The notes under the pieces were generated by a model. The model saw only the letters and a program-made list of their open reading frames with translations, was not told the DNA's origin and ran no database searches. DNA of 64,000 nucleotides, taken from Blattamonas nauphoetae. Its lineage: Eukaryota > Preaxostyla > Oxymonadida. The stretch lies in the NCBI GenBank assembly GCA_033064195.1, contig JARBJD010000030.1:350546-414545 (forward strand). Direction: 5' to 3'. This document shows positions 54,179-63,901 of this stretch, piece by piece; position 1 is the first letter of the stretch; every line of letters begins with the position of its first letter. Both the position numbers and the translations under genes were made by a program.

Positions 54179-55867
54179 AAATACTGAAAATCTATTTTTG
54201 ACCACAAATCACTGAAATCCAACATGATAACCATTTCGAAAAATTCTGAAAAAATTCTAAAATCTCGGGGACACTGTCGGTCATCGATCAAAGAGGTTTG
54301 ATCAAAATCGGTTGAGAATTCGTCGAACTGCGTACCGAACTTTGGTCCAAAAGTGACCAAAAAGTGGATGTTCCGATTTTGCTACTATGAACTGCTTTAT
54401 GGCTCAAATTGTGTTCAAACACGTTTGATTGCGACGGAAATCATTTTGAAAGGTAGGATTTTCGATAAAAAGCACTTTCTGAAAAAAAGGTTTGATCCGA
54501 CCCATTGAGGTTTTTTCGCGTTTTTTGAGATTTTTTCAGAAAAGGTATGGACGTTCGGGACTATGTCCTTTTGATCACTTTTCGTCGTCTTATGGTGTTT
54601 TTGGGTGTGAAAACGCTAGTTGGCGTCTTTTTGTGTCATTCATCTCTGAAAACTTTTGACACCTCTACATTCGGACACTTTTTCATGAATTTTCACATTT
54701 CACTACTTTCACTTCATTTACTCCGTTATTGCATCATTTTAACGAACATAAGTCAACGCGAGACGTATAGCGCATTTCCTTAGTTTCATTTTGTTGGTTC
54801 TTCGATCACACCTCTGACGACACATTTGCACCAACATTTTGACACTATAGATTTTTTGATCCGATTTTCACTGCAAATCCTTCTTTCTCGCGGTATGAGT
54901 AAGGTGTGCTCAAATTTTGAGGAGATTTTGTCGGATAGTTCTCCCATAAAGTCACTTTTTCATGTTTTCACTTCACAACTTTTGACCGTTTTTGTCACTT
55001 CAAAACCGACTGTAGTCCCTTTCATTTCATCACTTTCTCTCCCCATTTCACATATGATCTGTTCATCATTCCTCTTCATTTTGCTCAATTCACTTCCATT
55101 TTGTGGGCCGTTCTCACTTCACTAGCACATCATTTTAGTCGAGTTTTCATCAACTTTTTCACAAAAACAGAGTAAATGAAAGCGAAACAACCAACAATGA
55201 AACGGGCAAGTATGAAACTGAGAGGGAAATTGACGATCGTGAAAATGACGTGAAATGTGACACCAATAGTGAAAATGTCGCTTGTGTTCCGGTTTTTCTC
55301 TCTTAAAAACAACAAAAATGATTCAAAAATGTTCGTGAAATGATGAAGATTACGGAAAAATTCCGAGAACTGAAGTGAGCCGTTGAAAGTGAGATCTCGG
55401 TAAAAGTCCGGAATCTTCACTTAACGGAAATTAGTGTGTTGAATTTGAGAAAAAGTTTGAACGAACTGAGTATGAATGAAGTGGTTAAAAACAGAAATCA
55501 ACGAGAAAATGAAGACGGAAGTGAGGTCAAAAATGAGATGGTAACGAATGAGAATGAGGTTTCAATTCAATCAAAAACAGAGAAAACAAGTCTAAAACAA
55601 GAAGAAAATGAGAGTGAAATGATGAAGAATGCATACTTTTTCCGAGATCTGAGACCGTCTGTGAAACTCCGCATATCTCTGCAAAAGTCCGGAATCTTCA
55701 AAAAACGGAGCATACCAGGATGATCCTACAGTTCCGGAGAATCCAAAACGCACGGAATCGGAACGAAACAAACACTCTTGAGAAATGAGTGATCGAACCC
55801 ATTGATCCTCGATTTCAGCAAAAAAATCCAAAACTGAGAAAACAACGAATGAAATTTTATTTTTGAA
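54179..55867. other. Non-coding spacer inside Polinton B
   Basis: 1.7 kb without a convincing gene; the ORF at 55436-55723 is low-complexity Asn/Glu/Lys-rich. It contains a degenerate direct repeat: about 55335-55430 and 55612-55710 share GTGAAATGATGAAGA, CCGAGA and AAAGTCCGGAATCTTCA. An unknown small gene or a decayed one may lie here. Confidence 0.45.
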
Positions 55868-55888
55868 TTTTTTAATTTGTATTAAATG
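55868..55888 (+). promoter_or_regulatory. Start-codon motif, second Polinton B gene
   Basis: TTTTTTAATTTGTATTAAATG, ending in the ATG of the gene. Confidence 0.7.
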
Positions 55889-56275
55889 AATCCAACTGCG
55901 ATGTACAAGGAAAGACGTCGAGTATGTTCAGAACAAGCATTAATTGAATCAATGAGAGAAGAGAACTGTTCGCTAGTCTCTGAGTATGTCAGAAATAATG
56001 TTCTGGTGACGTATGTTCATGAGGGAGTTGAATGGAGAATAAAACCAAAGTTGTGGAATCAAGGAAACCGACCACACATAGCAAAACGTCGACACTACAC
56101 TCAATCGTTTGTGGAGAATGAACTGAGGAAGTACAACTGTGAACTCGTTGGTGAGTACACCAAAGTTCTGGTTCCATTCACATATCGAGAGATTGGCGGA
56201 AGTGAAGTGTTCAGAATTAGACTTGATTCCTGGCTAAAGGCAACGATAAAGCCCCATCGGAGAAAACAGAAATAA
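55886..56275 (+). CDS. Polinton small protein 2, two-module protein
   Basis: 129 codons, intact. It has two copies of the module seen in small protein 1: EENCSLVSEY, then VTYVHEGVEWRIKP and WNQGNRPH; and KYNCELVGEY, then VPFTYREIGG and WLKATIKPHRRK. Both copies are basic at the end. The ATG is fixed by the conserved motif directly in front of it. Function unknown; its presence in two tandem genes before the polymerase suggests a role in replication or packaging of the element, which is only inference. Confidence 0.7.
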   Translation: MNPTAMYKERRRVCSEQALIESMREENCSLVSEYVRNNVLVTYVHEGVEWRIKPKLWNQGNRPHIAKRRHYTQSFVENELRKYNCELVGEYTKVLVPFTYREIGGSEVFRIRLDSWLKATIKPHRRKQK

Positions 56276-56300
56276 ACGCTCAACTTTTTTTATTTTCGGA

Positions 56301-56321
56301 TTTTTTAATTTGTAGTAAATG
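56301..56321 (+). promoter_or_regulatory. Start-codon motif, Polinton B polymerase
   Basis: TTTTTTAATTTGTAGTAAATG, ending in the ATG of the polymerase. The gap to the previous gene is only 43 bp. Confidence 0.7.
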
Positions 56322-59300
56322 GCGGCGACACTGAAATTTGTCACAGACAGCATCACGAAAATTAGAGCACTATTTCCAAACACCACCTTTGAATTCAAGG
56401 ATGAACATGGCTATGATCGAACATATAATCCAAACATTAGAAACTACCAACATCATCGTGCATATCTCCTGTCAATGCTCAAGAATCCAGATCTCCATTT
56501 TGAAGGAGAGATAAGGAATATTACCAACTATCAGATTGATGATTTTATTCACAAACTGGAAGAGCACAATAACAATGCAATGATGAATGAAGAAGACAGC
56601 AAAGCAAGAATGCAAACCATGAAAGACAATCCAAGAGTGAACAAAGATGAACTGAAGAAGCAGGTGTTCAAAATGACGTGGAAGCTGAAATCAATTGAAG
56701 AGAAGCTGATGGATCATTGGATGAAGAATCTGTTGATCATTCAAAAGAAAAATGAACAAATGGAAAAAAGAGAAGTGCAGACATTCGATGGATTTGATGA
56801 ATGTATCTTACTCGCTGAACCACGAGACAAAGCAGCATTCAATTCTTGTCTCATGAATGCACGAAAGAAGTTCAGAAAGAATGAGGTCGAGAAGGTTGAG
56901 GATAATGGAAAACCATATCAGTTGTACTTCCACAATCACTTGAAGAACGTTGAAGACATTACACCCTTCATCAAAGCAGTGTTCGACAAAGAGAAGGATC
57001 ATCCATTCAAAATTAGTATTGACTTTGGAAAGATCATCGAAAGAAAAGACAAAGATGAGACAACATACAATGACTTCAGACCAGAATTGGAGAACACATC
57101 GAAGAGTTTCCCAACAGTGATAAGAAGTGCTGGAGACATCAGTGAGTATTCAAAATATGCGATCAATCTGATCAAAGAATCACAAGAGAGAACACTGATG
57201 GATACAAAGACAATGTACATCGCATTCCACTCCATTCTGGTTGCAGTCTATCGATTCCCAGTCGCAGGAAAAGCTAATGCTATTCTCACTGAACACATCA
57301 AAACGAGGAATGTTCGGTACATCGATTCTGAGTACAACATCTGCTTCTTTCAAGCACTATCATTCCTCACACTTCCTGAAGTTCAAGGTAAGAAAATATC
57401 AATCAATATGAGGAACAGTGAAGCCTACAGATTGTTCGCACAATGGATGAATCTCACTCATCTCCAATCTCGACAGTTGACCCCACATCTTCAGAATTAT
57501 CCTGGATTCGATTTTGCTTGTGACATTGAGAAAGCGATGATGATGTTCAACATCACAGTTCACATTTATGAATACGACGAAGACAAGAAGAAGTACCCGA
57601 ACTCTAGTTCGACTAGTGACCCCCAAAGGTGTCGTTACTTCCTCAGTCAATCGTATGTCAACGAAAATGACGATGCAAGAGTTCTCCCACTTCTGATGAT
57701 TCCACTGACGGCAACTCTCGTCCATGTGATGTTTATTGTGGATCCTGAGAAAATCACTGGATACAAACTCTGTCCATATTGTCAGTCTAGAGGATTCCAA
57801 GTGAAGAATAAAAACTACAGCAGAGATTTTGAGAAACATATTGCTGAGTGTAAGGAACTTGATGGAAAACATGTGAAGAAGATCTCACTTGACAAGACAC
57901 CAAGACCATACGTTCCACACATTCTCAACAACAGAACGTTTGAGTTTCTGATGGCACACAAGAGACAAGACGAATTCAAACCAACACAGTTCTACATCAC
58001 ATACGATTTCGAAACGATGGAAGATCTCATTCTTGACAATCTATTCTCTGATGACAATACTCAGTTGATCTCACACTTGAAGCCTCTCTCCGTTGCATCT
58101 GCAATCAAAACAAAATCAGGTGTGAAGTCAATCTACTTTGATCTTCGAGATGGAAAGGACTTTGTGAAGCAATGGATCAGAGAACTCTTCAGATATGCTG
58201 AGACAGTACGAGATGACAACTACTACGAAGACCCGGAAATACCCTCACAAAATGAAGTCAGTGTGATTGGATTCAACAGTTCCAGATTCGACATCAATCT
58301 CATCTTCCGAGATCTCGTCGACAAGGATTGGAAAGTGGTGAGCTTCCTTGGATCCACAACGAAGTACAAACAAGTACTGATTAGACATGAGAAGACACAA
58401 CAGGTTCTTCGCTTTATTGACATGATGTCGTATACCGGACCAATGACTTTGGATAATGCAGTCAAAGCTTTCGGAGGAAACACTACACTCCAGAAATCAT
58501 TCTTTGCTTACGAATCATTCGACTCATCAGACTACGATACAGTGCTGAGCAAACAAGAACCATTCTCCAAATATGAATTCTATTCGAGTCTGAACAACAG
58601 TGAAATGTCCGACAGTGACTACCAAATGTACCTTGATGATTGGAACAAACAAGGATTCAAGAACCGTTGGGAATATCTGAAATTCTACAACATCAGAGAT
58701 GTCGAATGTATGATTGCACCTCTGGACAATCTGATTGATCTGAACTTCCAATACAAAGTGGATATGTTGCACAATCTCTCATTGTCAGCCAACGCTTCTG
58801 CAATCAAATATGCGTGTGCCTACAAAGACTTTGATATCGACGATGATTTCAATGGAGTGGATCAATCTGGAGAAATAAAAATCACCAAGCAATACTGGAA
58901 GTACAAAGTTGCATCGTACATCTATCAAGACCAGAAAGCTCATCGCAGTACTGACAAAAATGTCACTGAAGCGGATTACGACTGGTTTGTTCAACAGTGC
59001 AAGAGAGTGTGCTATATATGCAAGTGTCACTTCACACAAGCAGTACGACCAACGTTGGATCGAATCGACAATTCGAAAGGACATTCTAAAGAGAACGTGA
59101 AGATCTGCTGTGATTACTGCAACACATACAAGTCAGACAAAGATGAACATCTCACTCGATTGAGAATTCAACTTAAGAAGTATTGCATCTGGAAATCATT
59201 ACCTATGACTCTGACACATGAGCAAACCTATCACAAACTGAGAGCAGCAGTGACTGGTGGATTATCGAATGTTCAACATCGACAGAACATCAAAGACGTG

Positions 59301-60767
59301 ACTCCAATCAATCACTTCACTTATGAAGACGGAAGAGTTATCTCAAAAGATACAGAACATAAAATGACTCATGTCTGTGGTGTTGATTTTAATTCTCTCT
59401 ACCCAAGTGCTTTCTCCTCAATCAAGAACAAAAACAATCCATACACTAATCACAGAATGTACATGCCAGGAAGATGTTTGTACACAGCAACAGGAGATAA
59501 AGAATGTCGAAAGATTATTGATGACAAGAATCAGAAGACACTATTCGTAGCAGAACTGAAGGGACACATAGACGAGAAGTACATCAACGATTTCATTAAC
59601 TTCCCACCAATCTTTAGAAACATTGTGGTCAATACGACAGAAGAGAACATTGGAGAGAAGACATATTCATTGATGAAGAAACATGGATTGAAGACTGATG
59701 ACAAACAAAGAAAGCTAACTCAACTCTTGAGCACACACGATCAGTATATGTTCTTTTCGACATACTATCTGTGGTTCCTCATCGACTATTGCCACTTCAT
59801 TGTCGACGACATTAAGACTGTAATGGTATTCTCGAGACATGCTGGATTCGAACCATTTGTGACCTCATTCATGAATGATAGAATAGAAGCAATGAAGGTT
59901 GGAAACAAAGGAAAAGAACAATTCTGTAAGACCAACCTGAATGGAAGTTACGGATATGATGGAATGAACACTGAGAAGTACAACTCAATCACAATCTGCA
60001 ATGAGAAGAGAACATACTTGAAGCAAATGATGAAAGGATTTGTGGCAACAAGAGAGATCAATGAGGACAACTACATCGTGATTGAAGACAGAGAGAAAGC
60101 ATCGTGTAAAACTTGTCTGCAAGAAGCAGTATTCACACTCGACAATGCCAAGTTCTGGTATCTAAATTTCATCTACAACTTCATGTACAAATGTCTAGAC
60201 ATGAACAAGATTCACTTCTGTGAGGGAGATACTGACTCTGCTTATTGGGCGATTAGTGGAGATCCGAATGCTGGTATTCATCAACAATTTGAACACGTGA
60301 TTGCTGACAAAGAATTCTATGATGCTCACAAATACGAATGGTTCCCCAATCCTGAAAAGGGAGTTGATGATGAGAAGAAGTTGTTGGGATTAGCAATTGA
60401 AAAGGAAGGTGAACAGATGATCTGTCTTGCACCAAAGTGTTACTCTCTCGATGAGAAATGCAAGATCAAGGGAGTGTCTCTAAAGAAAACAAATATCACA
60501 AGTGACGATTATATGAAGTGTCTAAATGGAGAGAAAACTGTGACAACCACATTGAACTTCACCGTAAAACGGTTAAAGCATCAGAATGATGCGTTCCAGA
60601 CTAGAAGAATCGTGAGCGAAGAGGACACTAATGGATTTGAGATTGCGAAAATACAACAACAGAAACTCAGTCTCAGTGGAATTCATCTGAAGGCAATCGT
60701 ACTTGAAAATGAATCGTGTCCTCCATTCATTCATGGACTGAATGCAACTGATTTTATAATTGAATAA
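56319..60767 (+). CDS. Polinton protein-primed DNA polymerase B with HNH-like insertion
   Basis: This 1,482-aa family B polymerase would replicate the linear element from a protein primer. Exonuclease motifs are YDFETMED (Asp563, Glu565) and NSSRFDINLIF (Asp658). Polymerase motifs are DFNSLYPS (Asp1023), KTNLNGSYGYDG (Lys1204) and EGDTDSAYW (Asp1304, Asp1306). Residues 898-934 form an insertion before the palm with CYIC, LDRIDNSKGHSKEN and CCDYCN, an HNH endonuclease-like arrangement. A C2HC-like finger is at Cys485-Cys514. The N-terminal part has YNICFFQAL (Cys342) and a later LVHVMFI, which recall an OTU cysteine protease; this is tentative. No frame break is seen, so it may be functional. 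Confidence 0.93.
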   Translation: MAATLKFVTDSITKIRALFPNTTFEFKDEHGYDRTYNPNIRNYQHHRAYLLSMLKNPDLHFEGEIRNITNYQIDDFIHKLEEHNNNAMMNEEDSKARMQTMKDNPRVNKDELKKQVFKMTWKLKSIEEKLMDHWMKNLLIIQKKNEQMEKREVQTFDGFDECILLAEPRDKAAFNSCLMNARKKFRKNEVEKVEDNGKPYQLYFHNHLKNVEDITPFIKAVFDKEKDHPFKISIDFGKIIERKDKDETTYNDFRPELENTSKSFPTVIRSAGDISEYSKYAINLIKESQERTLMDTKTMYIAFHSILVAVYRFPVAGKANAILTEHIKTRNVRYIDSEYNICFFQALSFLTLPEVQGKKISINMRNSEAYRLFAQWMNLTHLQSRQLTPHLQNYPGFDFACDIEKAMMMFNITVHIYEYDEDKKKYPNSSSTSDPQRCRYFLSQSYVNENDDARVLPLLMIPLTATLVHVMFIVDPEKITGYKLCPYCQSRGFQVKNKNYSRDFEKHIAECKELDGKHVKKISLDKTPRPYVPHILNNRTFEFLMAHKRQDEFKPTQFYITYDFETMEDLILDNLFSDDNTQLISHLKPLSVASAIKTKSGVKSIYFDLRDGKDFVKQWIRELFRYAETVRDDNYYEDPEIPSQNEVSVIGFNSSRFDINLIFRDLVDKDWKVVSFLGSTTKYKQVLIRHEKTQQVLRFIDMMSYTGPMTLDNAVKAFGGNTTLQKSFFAYESFDSSDYDTVLSKQEPFSKYEFYSSLNNSEMSDSDYQMYLDDWNKQGFKNRWEYLKFYNIRDVECMIAPLDNLIDLNFQYKVDMLHNLSLSANASAIKYACAYKDFDIDDDFNGVDQSGEIKITKQYWKYKVASYIYQDQKAHRSTDKNVTEADYDWFVQQCKRVCYICKCHFTQAVRPTLDRIDNSKGHSKENVKICCDYCNTYKSDKDEHLTRLRIQLKKYCIWKSLPMTLTHEQTYHKLRAAVTGGLSNVQHRQNIKDVTPINHFTYEDGRVISKDTEHKMTHVCGVDFNSLYPSAFSSIKNKNNPYTNHRMYMPGRCLYTATGDKECRKIIDDKNQKTLFVAELKGHIDEKYINDFINFPPIFRNIVVNTTEENIGEKTYSLMKKHGLKTDDKQRKLTQLLSTHDQYMFFSTYYLWFLIDYCHFIVDDIKTVMVFSRHAGFEPFVTSFMNDRIEAMKVGNKGKEQFCKTNLNGSYGYDGMNTEKYNSITICNEKRTYLKQMMKGFVATREINEDNYIVIEDREKASCKTCLQEAVFTLDNAKFWYLNFIYNFMYKCLDMNKIHFCEGDTDSAYWAISGDPNAGIHQQFEHVIADKEFYDAHKYEWFPNPEKGVDDEKKLLGLAIEKEGEQMICLAPKCYSLDEKCKIKGVSLKKTNITSDDYMKCLNGEKTVTTTLNFTVKRLKHQNDAFQTRRIVSEEDTNGFEIAKIQQQKLSLSGIHLKAIVLENESCPPFIHGLNATDFIIE

Positions 60768-60771
60768 ACAC

Positions 60772-60793
60772 AAACTTTATTTTTGTATAAATG
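60772..60793 (+). promoter_or_regulatory. Start-codon motif, Polinton B integrase
   Basis: AACTTTATTTTTGTATAAATG, ending in the ATG. The same block (AACTTTATTTTTGTTAAAATG) precedes the Polinton A integrase. Confidence 0.6.
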
Positions 60794-62713
60794 AATACAC
60801 GACAGATTAATACTTTAGTGAATAGGTTACTTCGGTGCACACAGCATTCCAAAAACGAAATAGTCGAAAAGAAATAGACTTTAACTAACGTTTTACCTGT
60901 CTATCATGGCGCTGATTCCAATGGACCTTTTGATGGAAATGATGAAACATACTTCGAGGATTGGTTCAATGGAGGTTTATCTCCTGAATTATCACTACCT
61001 GATGGAAGAAGAGTAGTTCAACAATTTGTAAGCAACTTCCTAGGAGTTCGTATTCGGGATAGCACTGCTAAACTTGCATTCGAAGCATATCAATTTTATC
61101 ATCACGAGGTGACTCAGAGAGTGAATTTTTCACCACGGATTCGAAGGCCTGCAGAGGCAAGACCAATACCAATTCCAGTGCAAAGACCAATTGCAATTCA
61201 ATCACCTGAAGACCTAGTTGTTCCTGGACAGATGAGAAACTTGAAATCAATGGGGTTTGAATATGAATATCCAATGAAGGAGAGGAGATTTGAAGAGGAG
61301 GAGGATGATGTCACTATTCCCAATCCACCAATGTCAATCAGAACAACTGCGTCCAAACACCCTGTGAGAGAGATCAGACACTACGAACCGACGACACAGC
61401 AAGTGCTCAAAAAGTTGGAACATATGAAAGGATTGTTTGATCATCAACAGAGAAACGATTCAGAAGATGAACAGATCAAAGCTGAGAACTCACTATTGAA
61501 TAATCAAAAGCAAATGGAACACTTTATTACCTCACACATTCTGGATGCCAATAAAATGAACAGAGACACATTCGTTCGAGCCTCGATAAACAGAAAGATT
61601 GCGAACGAAGATCTTGACTTCATTCTGACTCACACAAAACAAATCCCATTCGGAGGAAGATCATTTCAGGATTGGTATGAGGAATATGATCATAGATGGA
61701 GTGCTGCACATCCCAGGAAAATTCAGAGAGAAAAAGGAGGTGACAGAATGAGAATTGATCCACCAATGATTCCTAAAACAACAGAGAAAAATGTGTATCC
61801 ATTTCGATCAAAGATGCAGTTCATGTCCAAAGCAATAACTGGTGATCCACAGAAGACATCTGACAGAAAGGTTCCACAGAATTGTGATCGACCGTACTTC
61901 TCTCCCAAGTTTGGATCATGGGAAATTGATCTTGTCTTTATCCAATCACCAACGTCGAAAACAGTACTTCAGATATACCTCTTCGCAATTAACATCAACA
62001 CTAAATACCTGGTTGTTATTCCTGTACTGGATAAATCATGGAGCAAAGTCAAGACTGCAATCAACGATCTGATTAATTATCGTGGCGTTCACGTGAACAA
62101 CATTCGAGGTGACGGAGAAGCAGCGTGGACCAGCGGAGAAGCATCAGAGTTTTTCAAGGAACAGAAAGTCAGTACATATTTCACAAGCTCACCATTCACT
62201 AATCACAACAGAATTGTCGATCGAGTGATCAGAACAATCAGAGATGGATTCCAAGACAATGCAACACAAATGGCCAATCATTCACTGATGAATCAGATGG
62301 TGGAATTCTACAACATGACTCCACATCGGGCGTACTGGAACAAGTTCACTCCACAGCAAGCACAAAACAATCGAGAGATTGAAGCACTGTATATCTCCAG
62401 TTGTGAAGAACAATTGAAGGTCATCCAAAGACAGCAGACAACTCAGATGTTATGGAAATACAAACCAGGAAACATTCTACTAATTCACCTTGATTTAGAC
62501 AAGACTGTTGCCAAGTTTCAGAAGAAGCGAAGACAGTTTCAATTCGTGGGGAAATTCATTGAATACAAACACGGGAATGTAGTAGCTACTCTACTGAATG
62601 GTCTCACTTGTCTGTCAAAAGTTGTCTACGTTCCAATCCAACACACCAAGTTCCATGCAGACTCTATTGACGACTTAACTCCAGAATTCATCGCGGAATT
62701 TAATGTAATCTAA
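60791..62713 (+). CDS. Polinton B integrase, DD35D, with an internal stop in the N-terminal domain
   Basis: The start at 60791 follows the conserved motif and aligns with the Polinton A integrase, but TAG at 60875-60877 interrupts the frame; the long ORF begins at Met 61109. Counted from there, the catalytic acids are Asp274 (WEIDLVFI), Asp335 (IRGDGEAAW) and Asp371 (NRIVDRVIRTI), with 35 residues between the last two. The canonical third residue is Glu. The C-terminal part (KYKPGNILLIHLDLDKT onward) has the look of a chromodomain-like or SH3-like DNA-binding barrel. It would join the element to host DNA with a 6-bp stagger. Either the stop is a defect or a shorter protein is made. Confidence 0.85.
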
Positions 62714-62731
62714 TCTCAAAAATGTTTCAGA

Positions 62732-62752
62732 TATTTTTATTTCACTTAAATG
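62732..62752 (+). promoter_or_regulatory. Start-codon motif, small coiled-coil gene
   Basis: ATTTTTATTTCACTTAAATG, ending in the ATG. It is a weaker match to the other motifs but keeps TTTTTATTT and TTAAATG. Confidence 0.5.
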
Positions 62753-63076
62753 ACATCACTGAAAATATTAGAACCGTTTGATCCAGAACAAAAGGAGTTC
62801 ACAAACATCCACGACTTTCAGAGATACTTGGAGAAGAATAGAAAAGAACTGAATGAGTACACAACTCAGAAACTGAATAGGATGATTCAAATCGATGGAT
62901 ACAGAATAACAAAAATAAGAGGTGAGATTGCACTGAGGAAACGATATGTCCATGCTTCCACTTCTCCTAATTCACTATCGATTGATCAAAGATTATCAGA
63001 CATTGAAGAATCAATTCGAACACTGACTGACTCAATTGGAAACCTTATTCAAGAATTATCGGACAGTCAGGTTTAA
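62750..63076 (+). CDS. Polinton B small coiled-coil protein
   Basis: 108 codons. The N-terminal two thirds are charged and helical (FQRYLEKNRKELNEY); the C-terminus has a leucine/isoleucine heptad pattern (IDQRLSDIEESIRTLTDSIGNLIQEL) typical of a trimeric or dimeric coiled coil. Its position between integrase and ATPase, and the coiled coil, would suit a minor structural or packaging protein; not recognised. The last 21 bp overlap the end of the convergent ATPase gene. It shares the integrase frame, separated by two TAA codons. Confidence 0.6.
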   Translation: MTSLKILEPFDPEQKEFTNIHDFQRYLEKNRKELNEYTTQKLNRMIQIDGYRITKIRGEIALRKRYVHASTSPNSLSIDQRLSDIEESIRTLTDSIGNLIQELSDSQV

Positions 63077-63901
63077 CCCTTCTTTGTTGATCTCAGTCAG
63101 TGCAACTCCATCAGTGTTGAATCGAAGAATGACTGCTTCACATTTTTGTTTTCGTTGGTAAATGTTCCAGAAGTGTCGAATGTCAATTGGTGAGTTCAAC
63201 TGAGGATATACTCTACTGATTCGTTCTTTGTTGAAGCCTCCAAAGATCCACATCGAATCAATGTTTGACTTCATATCTGCTGACAAACTGAAGAGTTCAT
63301 GCATTGTCAGAAAGAAAGTGAATTTCGGTTGTCGATTCTCCAATAGTAAGCCCATCATTGTCATTCTATTTTTGGATGCTCTTCGTTCACCTAGGATTCG
63401 ACGACAGTCATCAAGAAGGATAATCGTTTGGAGATTCTTCACTGAGAAGTCATCAATGTATAGAGCATCGAACAGTTCATCTCTGCATTCATCAGTGATT
63501 CTGTTTTGCCACTGATTGTCAATAATCTCTTCATAAGCAGCTTTTGATTCAGAAAGTTCCAACAGAAATGGAAGAGCATCATCGTATTTCACTTTCACAT
63601 AAGGAACGTTCAGTATTGATTTGAACTTATCAAAGGTTGGATCAATGTTCTTATCAGTGACGAAAACAAACAGGTGAAAGAGTTCATTTCTGACTTGAAC
63701 ATTCTGGAGCTTGGCAACTTCTCGAAGAGCATTGAAGGTCTTTCCACTTCCTCTGTTTCCAACAAGGACATAAACACTATTGCGATTGAAATTTAAGTCT
63801 GGATGAATCTGTGATTGCACTTCATGAGAAACATTCCTATTTGATGCTTCACTCAATTTTGCATTCACGTATGCTGTAAGCGATATTGGAGATTTCTTCA
63901 T
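63056..63901 (-). CDS. Polinton genome-packaging ATPase (FtsK/HerA, A32-like)
   Basis: The start is set at Met 63901 (MKKSPISLTAYVNAKL), giving 281 residues; upstream codons to 63991 are AT-rich and probably untranslated. Walker A is GNRGSGKT at residues 48-55, Walker B LLDDC at 162-166. A following motif (FTFFLTMHELFSL) with a polar residue after a strand fits the sensor of A32-like ATPases. In Polintons and related viruses this motor packages DNA into capsids, which implies that capsid genes lie beyond the window. The gene is convergent with the coiled-coil gene. No start-codon motif like the others precedes it; TTAAATCACAAATG is the nearest. Confidence 0.88.
   Translation of the reverse strand: MKKSPISLTAYVNAKLSEASNRNVSHEVQSQIHPDLNFNRNSVYVLVGNRGSGKTFNALREVAKLQNVQVRNELFHLFVFVTDKNIDPTFDKFKSILNVPYVKVKYDDALPFLLELSESKAAYEEIIDNQWQNRITDECRDELFDALYIDDFSVKNLQTIILLDDCRRILGERRASKNRMTMMGLLLENRQPKFTFFLTMHELFSLSADMKSNIDSMWIFGGFNKERISRVYPQLNSPIDIRHFWNIYQRKQKCEAVILRFNTDGVALTEINKEGLNLTVR

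Noticed and set aside
60875-60877. In-frame TAG in the integrase and TAA codons in Polinton A, suggesting TAA/TAG = glutamine as in some oxymonads
   Set aside because: The long host-type ORFs (up to 2,673 codons) contain no in-frame TAA or TAG and use CAA/CAG for Gln; of the aligned internal stops only one corresponds to Gln.
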